This document shows, one piece after another, positions 5,958 to 10,284 of a stretch of DNA of 10,284 bases; positions within the stretch are counted from its first letter, which is position 1, and each line of letters starts with the position of its first letter. The translations under genes and the position numbers were made by a program. The stretch comes from a bacterium (GTDB lineage Bacteria; Cyanobacteriota; Vampirovibrionia; Obscuribacterales; Obscuribacteraceae): assembly GCA_030431355.1 (NCBI GenBank), contig JAUIJG010000176.1, positions 1-10,284 of the forward strand, in the 5' to 3' direction. Under the pieces are notes generated by a model that saw nothing but the letters and a program-made list of their open reading frames with translations, did no database searches and was not told the origin of the DNA.

Positions 5958-8213
5958 ATGACCAGGACACGTAATTATTTAGCGGTGGCGTTGGCTCTAT
6001 CAGCCTCCATCCTTGTGGGGGCAGGCATACATCAGCCGGCATCCGCTACCAAGCTGAACGCCAAGCCCCTGCCGCGTCGCAATGGAGACGCCAGTGGCAA
6101 GGCTTCTTATGATAGAGACGATAAAGATTTTTCCAACGGAGTGGAATCCGTTGTTCCCGCTTCTAGGTTCAGGCGACGACCAGACTATCGCGAATTGGAA
6201 AAGCAGAAGCAGGAAGAAGAGGCCCAGCGCATTGAGGCTGAGAAACAAGCAAGAGAAGCTAAATCTGCCGAGACCCGCGCTGCATACAAAAAGAAGCTGG
6301 AGCAGTTTAAAGAGAGAAAACAGCAGGCTGTTCAACTGAACAATGATGCTGTCTCTTTCGGTCAGCAAGGCCGTTGGGATGACGCTATCTCTGCCCATGA
6401 AAAGGCAGTGGAATATGATCCGGGTAATAAACAATTTCGCATCAATCTCTCCGCCGCCCGTACCGCGCTTGGTCAGCAAAAGTTGAAAGAGGGTAAAACC
6501 CAGGCTGCCGCAAGTCTATTAAGAAAGGCGCTGGCTGCTGCACCTGATAATGGTATGGCCGGGAAGCTTTTGACCAAGGCTCTGCAAGACATGGGACTTG
6601 ATCCTGGTGATGCGGATGTTCGCATCGGCCTGGGTGATCAGCTTAAGGCAACCAACGACTATCAGGGTGCTTACATAGAGTATCAGCAGGCTCTGAAAAT
6701 AGACCCCTGTGCAAAAACATACGTAAAAATGGGCGACATCGAGCTTATCTACCAGAGAGTTTCGGAAGCTCTTAAATGGTACGGTCAGGCCATCGTTAAA
6801 GATCCCGATTTTGCTCCTGCCCACCGTCAACTCGGACTTCTTTATCTAGGGCGTAGAGACAATACAAAAGCAGCAGACTCTCTCAGAAAAGCATTGATTT
6901 TAGATTCTGACGATCACGCAGCCGGTCAAGCACTGGTGAGTATCTGGCGTGATCAGGTGGCTAAGAATCCCCTGTCGGCAGATAATCACCTCGGTCTTGC
7001 CGGGGCGCTTCAGCTCAGTGGCGATTTTGTCGGTGCCCAGAGCGAATATAACAAGCTACAAGCTATTGATCCTAACAATGCCGGTCTAAAACCCGGACTT
7101 GAGAGTTTAAAGAGAGCATATCAACATGCCACCGCTGAAAAGCACAGGAAAGCTGCCGAAACACTTTTCGGTCAAGGCTTGAAGAGAGAAGCACTGGCTG
7201 AGATTAGCCAGGCCACGATGATGGAACCTCGCAACGCCAAGTATCAGTTTTTGCTTGGTGAGTGCCTGGAGGCTAATGGCGATTACAAAGGTGCCCACCA
7301 GGCTTATCTGACCTGCGTGCTAATAGATCCCGAACATAATCAGGAAGCTGCCGCTCGAATGAAAGAGATGCAAGGCTTCAAGGGAGTGGGGACCACCACA
7401 TCCATGCCGACTATGCAACCCATGCATTCAGTACCGCAGTTGCCTGCCCGGGGCGGTCAGGGTGGCATGTACCAGAATGCCGCTCCAAGGACCATGAACC
7501 GAATGGCGGTCTCTCAGCCGGTCCAGGGGAACCCAAATCTAAATCTAAATCGAAATCCTGGTTCGATGATGCCTCCGGCTTCTATGCCGCCGATGCGTAC
7601 AGTACAAAATCCTAATCCGATTGCCAGTCCGAACCCGAACATGAACGCTGCTTTCCATGGAAAGAGTATGTATGAAGGTGCACCGGCAGCGAGACCCAAC
7701 ATTGCCCAGAATCCTGTGGCCAATGCTTTCCAGAGCGTGGCTCGTCAGGCCGCACAACCTGGACCTGGTGTCAATAGCCTTGAACCACGTATTTTCCCCG
7801 CCGTCGATGCGGATAATCCCATTGCAGACGGGGAGGCAAAAACAGATACTGTTAACTATCAGGGGCAGCCCCAAAGCCAAACTGCTTCTGAAGTTTCCAC
7901 CCAGACCAAACAAACGAGCTCACCCCTCTCTGCGTCAATGGCAATGGTAAGCGCAGCAGAACAGCAAAAAGATCACCGGGGTGCAGCCAAGATTCTTAGA
8001 GAGATGCTAATAAATAATCTCAAAAATGCAGAAATTCACCACCGGTTAGCCGTCAACTTAATGGCAGCCGGAGAGATAAGTCAGGCTGTCACTGAATTCA
8101 GAATTGCCAGCGCTCTTAAGCCCGGCAACAAAGTTTACGCCAGTGACCTGGCAAGAGCCCTCTCCGTGAATAAACGATCATTGTCTCACAATGGCGTTGG
8201 AGGCGGTCAATGA
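5958..8213 (+). CDS. exported TPR-repeat protein
   Basis: This 751-residue protein has a clear signal peptide: basic start, hydrophobic core about 8-24, A-S-A at 28-30 and likely cleavage before T31. A charged Gln/Glu/Lys/Arg helix at about 80-125 predicts a coiled coil. About eight TPR-like helical pairs follow (roughly 122-474), with repeated G-x-W/Y-x-x-A-I and D-P-x-N/D signatures. A low-complexity linker rich in Pro, Asn, Met and Gln spans about 475-655. Two further TPR-like units lie at about 657-740 (G-A-A-K-I-L-R-E-M-L; A-V-T-E-F-R-I-A-S-A-L-K-P-G-N). TPRs bind other proteins; the partner is unknown. The export signal places it in the periplasm or outside. The start is fixed by an in-frame stop at 5931 and by the signal peptide. 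Its stop overlaps the rpoB start by four bases, so the two genes are one operon. Confidence 0.9.
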   Translation: MTRTRNYLAVALALSASILVGAGIHQPASATKLNAKPLPRRNGDASGKASYDRDDKDFSNGVESVVPASRFRRRPDYRELEKQKQEEEAQRIEAEKQAREAKSAETRAAYKKKLEQFKERKQQAVQLNNDAVSFGQQGRWDDAISAHEKAVEYDPGNKQFRINLSAARTALGQQKLKEGKTQAAASLLRKALAAAPDNGMAGKLLTKALQDMGLDPGDADVRIGLGDQLKATNDYQGAYIEYQQALKIDPCAKTYVKMGDIELIYQRVSEALKWYGQAIVKDPDFAPAHRQLGLLYLGRRDNTKAADSLRKALILDSDDHAAGQALVSIWRDQVAKNPLSADNHLGLAGALQLSGDFVGAQSEYNKLQAIDPNNAGLKPGLESLKRAYQHATAEKHRKAAETLFGQGLKREALAEISQATMMEPRNAKYQFLLGECLEANGDYKGAHQAYLTCVLIDPEHNQEAAARMKEMQGFKGVGTTTSMPTMQPMHSVPQLPARGGQGGMYQNAAPRTMNRMAVSQPVQGNPNLNLNRNPGSMMPPASMPPMRTVQNPNPIASPNPNMNAAFHGKSMYEGAPAARPNIAQNPVANAFQSVARQAAQPGPGVNSLEPRIFPAVDADNPIADGEAKTDTVNYQGQPQSQTASEVSTQTKQTSSPLSASMAMVSAAEQQKDHRGAAKILREMLINNLKNAEIHHRLAVNLMAAGEISQAVTEFRIASALKPGNKVYASDLARALSVNKRSLSHNGVGGGQ
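7535..7558 (+). repeat. hexanucleotide tandem repeat in the linker
   Basis: Four consecutive hexamers of the form AAATCN (AAATCT twice, then AAATCG and AAATCC) encode an alternating Asn-Leu/Arg stretch in the low-complexity linker of the exported TPR protein. The unit is a multiple of three, so slippage would change linker length without a frameshift. Confidence 0.85.
8199..8213 (+). promoter_or_regulatory. rpoB ribosome binding site and ATGA overlap
   Basis: GGAGG (8199-8203) lies six bases before the rpoB ATG at 8210, inside the last codons of the upstream TPR gene. The rpoB ATG overlaps that gene's TGA as ATGA. This strong site and overlap decide the rpoB start and suggest translational coupling. 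Confidence 0.9.
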
Positions 8214-10284
8214 GTTTTTATTTCCAGGCGCCGGACTTAGCAGAGCATCCAAGACGTTCTTATAGACGTCTTCTGGAAGAGACCATCGGTAATCTCTTTG
8301 CCGAAGTGTCTCCAATCTCCAGCGACTTGAGTTCGCGTTTTGAACTTACATTTATCGGACCGGATGGCAATGTCAACTGGTGGTTCGAGGAGTATGCTCC
8401 GGATTCCGGATATCCGCTAACCGCTGAACAAGCCAGAAAGACCAACATGACCCATGCTCGTCGTTTGATGGTGGAAGCCTGGTTGCGTGATACTACCACC
8501 GGTGAGCTGCGCAAATCCAAAGTTTATGTTGCTGACCTGCCGGTTATCACCGACCGCGGTACATTCGTTATAAACGGCTCTGAAAGAGTAGTGCTCGGAC
8601 AGCTTGTTCGTGCTCCCGGTATCTATTACAGCCAGCCGGCTCTCAACCAGTTCAAAGCCCTGATGCTTGCTGAGTTGGGCGCGCCGGTTACTTTTGAACT
8701 TGTTTTAGATTATTCGGACAAAAAGACCAGCCGGGCCAGATGTCGGGTCAAGCTCCCCAAAAGAAGTTGGGTGGGTGCAACCACTCTGCTCCAGGCTCTG
8801 GGCTGGGATTCCAAAGATATTGAAAAGAGAATCGGTAACCTGCTTACCCGCAACAAGATCGAATGGCCTGAGCTTAACGCCAACGAGGCGCTCTCCATGC
8901 TCGGTCGCTCCTGGAAGCCCGACGGTGGCGGCGGTGCTGCTTCCGGTGCCACTGCTCTGCAGGAACTTACTGATCGCAAAAGATATTCTCTCTCCAAACT
9001 TGGCAGAAGACGGGTGAACAAGAAGCTTGGCTTGGAAGAAGATTCCCTGCAGCTTACCCCCGAAGATCTGATGAGAGCCGTCGAGTACCTCCTGGGTCTC
9101 CCCCATGATTCGGGCTTCGTCGATAACATTGACAGTTTGGAGAACCGTCACCTCAGAGGTGTGGGTGAGACAATGACCCGGGCGCTCAGACCGGCTGTCG
9201 GACAGATGGCTCGTTCCGTCAAGATGCGTCTTGAACTCAATGAAGACGAAGAGATTGGTAGCCCCAACGACCTTCTAGACACAAGACCGTTTTCCAACGC
9301 GGCCAGCAAATATTTCTCCGGTAACCCGCTTGTACAGTATCTTGATCAGCAGAATCCGCTTTCGGAACTATCCCATCGTCGACGGATAACCTCCTTCGGT
9401 CCTGGTGGTATCGACCCGGCAGCTGCTCCTGTGGAGATGCGTGATGTACACCCCAGTCAGATCGGTAGAGTTTGTCTGGTTGAGTCTCCGGAAGGTAAGA
9501 ACTGCGGTATGGTCTCCTACCTTGCCACCTATTGCCGTATAGATGACGACGGCTTCATGTGCGTACCTTATAGAAAGGTAGTGAACGGCATTATCACCGA
9601 CGATGTTCAGTACATCACTCCGGGTGAAGACAAAGAATATACGTTAGCTCCGCCTGATACCAAAGTCGATGGCAACCAGATCCTTGGACCCCTGGTAGCA
9701 GCAAGACGTGGAGAGCTTTTCCTGGAAGTTCCGCCTGAGATGGTTGACCTTATCGGTATAACTCCCCAGGGATTCTTCTCTGTGGGCTCCGGCTTGATTC
9801 CATTCCTGGAGCATGATGATACTTCCCGAGCCCTCATGGGTGGCGGAATGATGCGGCAGACCCTGCCTCTGGTTCGTCCGGAACGTCCCCGGGTCGGGAC
9901 TGGCATGGAGAAAATCGTAGCAAGATCTTCCGGTCATTCCATAACAGCCAGACGGGCCGGCACAGTTAGCCGTGTCACCGGAAATGAAATTGTCATAACC
10001 CAGGCTTCCGGTGAAAAGAGAAAGTATGAACTGACCCGTTTCGACCGGACCAACCAGAACACCATCCGAGATCAAAGACCGGCGGTGCGCGAAGGCGACA
10101 GAGTGGAAGCCGGTCAGGTGATAGCCGACGGACCGGGAATTGATAAGGGTGAACTTGCCCTTGGAAGAAACATTCTCACCGCATTCCTCTCCTGGAACGG
10201 CTACAACTATGAGGATGCGATCATCATCAGAAGAGGACTTATCAGAGATGATGTTTTCACCCATATTGAGATAGAGAAGCATTC
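8210..10284 (+). CDS. rpoB: DNA-directed RNA polymerase beta subunit, divergent (5' part)
   Basis: This is the catalytic beta subunit of RNA polymerase; 691 codons are in the window and the gene continues past the end. Recognisable blocks in order are D-R-G-T-F-V-I-N-G-S-E-R-V (lobe), N-K-K-L-G-L, N-I-D-S-L-E-N-R-H-L-R, the rifampicin-pocket region (about 368-401), V-E-S-P-E-G (424-429), D-D-T-S-R540-A-L-M-G, V-G-T-G-M-E, N-Q-N-T, D-G-P, and the active-site G-Y-N-Y-E668-D669-A-I. By alignment from memory it runs without indels against Thermus beta from the rifampicin region on, offset by 17 residues, so it is a compact beta lacking the E. coli lineage insertions. Several near-invariant motifs are changed: fork loop 2 is D-P-A-A-A-P, C-P-I-E-T-P is C-L-V-E-S-P, and N-M-Q-R-Q is G-M-M-R-Q. 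There are no internal stops. Upstream is an exported TPR gene, not rplL. rpoC is expected downstream. Confidence 0.96.
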   Translation, partial: MSFYFQAPDLAEHPRRSYRRLLEETIGNLFAEVSPISSDLSSRFELTFIGPDGNVNWWFEEYAPDSGYPLTAEQARKTNMTHARRLMVEAWLRDTTTGELRKSKVYVADLPVITDRGTFVINGSERVVLGQLVRAPGIYYSQPALNQFKALMLAELGAPVTFELVLDYSDKKTSRARCRVKLPKRSWVGATTLLQALGWDSKDIEKRIGNLLTRNKIEWPELNANEALSMLGRSWKPDGGGGAASGATALQELTDRKRYSLSKLGRRRVNKKLGLEEDSLQLTPEDLMRAVEYLLGLPHDSGFVDNIDSLENRHLRGVGETMTRALRPAVGQMARSVKMRLELNEDEEIGSPNDLLDTRPFSNAASKYFSGNPLVQYLDQQNPLSELSHRRRITSFGPGGIDPAAAPVEMRDVHPSQIGRVCLVESPEGKNCGMVSYLATYCRIDDDGFMCVPYRKVVNGIITDDVQYITPGEDKEYTLAPPDTKVDGNQILGPLVAARRGELFLEVPPEMVDLIGITPQGFFSVGSGLIPFLEHDDTSRALMGGGMMRQTLPLVRPERPRVGTGMEKIVARSSGHSITARRAGTVSRVTGNEIVITQASGEKRKYELTRFDRTNQNTIRDQRPAVREGDRVEAGQVIADGPGIDKGELALGRNILTAFLSWNGYNYEDAIIIRRGLIRDDVFTHIEIEKH

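Noticed and set aside
6000..6479. 159-codon minus-strand open frame opposite the exported TPR gene
   Set aside because: Its Phe/Leu-rich product is the complement of Lys/Glu codons in the TPR gene's charged helix; the plus-strand frame has signal peptide and TPR motifs.
8705..9151. Two overlapping minus-strand open frames (about 140-148 codons) opposite rpoB
   Set aside because: Both mirror the rpoB coding frame, overlap each other and show no family features.
9644..10282. 212-codon open frame on the minus strand opposite rpoB
   Set aside because: It lies fully antisense to a well-conserved rpoB frame, has no recognisable domain and no ribosome site; it is a codon-bias shadow.
1..10284. CRISPR array, tRNA or rRNA genes, insertion sequences, phage genes
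   Set aside because: No spaced direct repeats, no cloverleaf with T-loop and acceptor pairing, no transposase or integrase motifs, and no terminal inverted repeats with target duplications were seen.
8210..10284. rpoB as a decaying pseudogene
   Set aside because: The frame stays open for 691 codons, the key active-site residues are present, and the ribosome site is strong.

Overview
The window reads as ordinary chromosomal DNA of a bacterium with mid-range GC. It carries housekeeping genes (pyrF, rpmE, rpoB) mixed with envelope and TPR-repeat genes. Three things hint at a cyanobacterium-related lineage, possibly a non-photosynthetic one such as Vampirovibrionia/Melainabacteria: a DUF2993 protein next to a GerMN lipoprotein, several TPR proteins, and an rpoB not preceded by rplJ-rplL (rpoB is also separated from rplJL in cyanobacteria). 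This assignment is an inference, held at about 50%.

Layout. A small AT-rich ORF (63-245, +) ends in a bidirectional terminator shared with the convergent pyrF. Positions 282-3991 form a minus-strand block. In transcription order it holds a NarL/LuxR-type response regulator, a DUF2993 exported protein, a GerMN lipoprotein, then rpmE (ribosomal protein L31) and pyrF (OMP decarboxylase). rpmE has its own near-consensus sigma-70 promoter. A 385-nt divergent intergenic region (3992-4376) separates this block from the plus-strand genes: a TPR-RDD membrane protein (4377-5759), a 198-nt leader with three hairpins, an exported TPR protein (5958-8213), and the first 691 codons of rpoB (8210-10284, running off the window).

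How the genes relate. The regulator, DUF2993 and GerMN genes are close and co-oriented and may form an envelope-related operon. rpmE-pyrF looks like a separate housekeeping unit. On the plus strand the exported TPR gene overlaps rpoB by four bases (ATGA), with a GGAGG site inside the TPR gene's 3' end. Synthesis of an envelope or secreted scaffold protein and of the RNA polymerase beta subunit is therefore probably coupled.

The most notable signal is rpoB itself. It is unmistakably a beta subunit and keeps the main active-site residues, but several motifs that are almost invariant in bacteria are replaced without indels. Fork loop 2 (normally T-R-E-R-A-G) reads D-P-A-A-A-P, C-P-I-E-T-P reads C-L-V-E-S-P, and N-M-Q-R-Q reads G-M-M-R-Q. 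Whether this is the cell's only beta subunit or a second one cannot be decided from the window.
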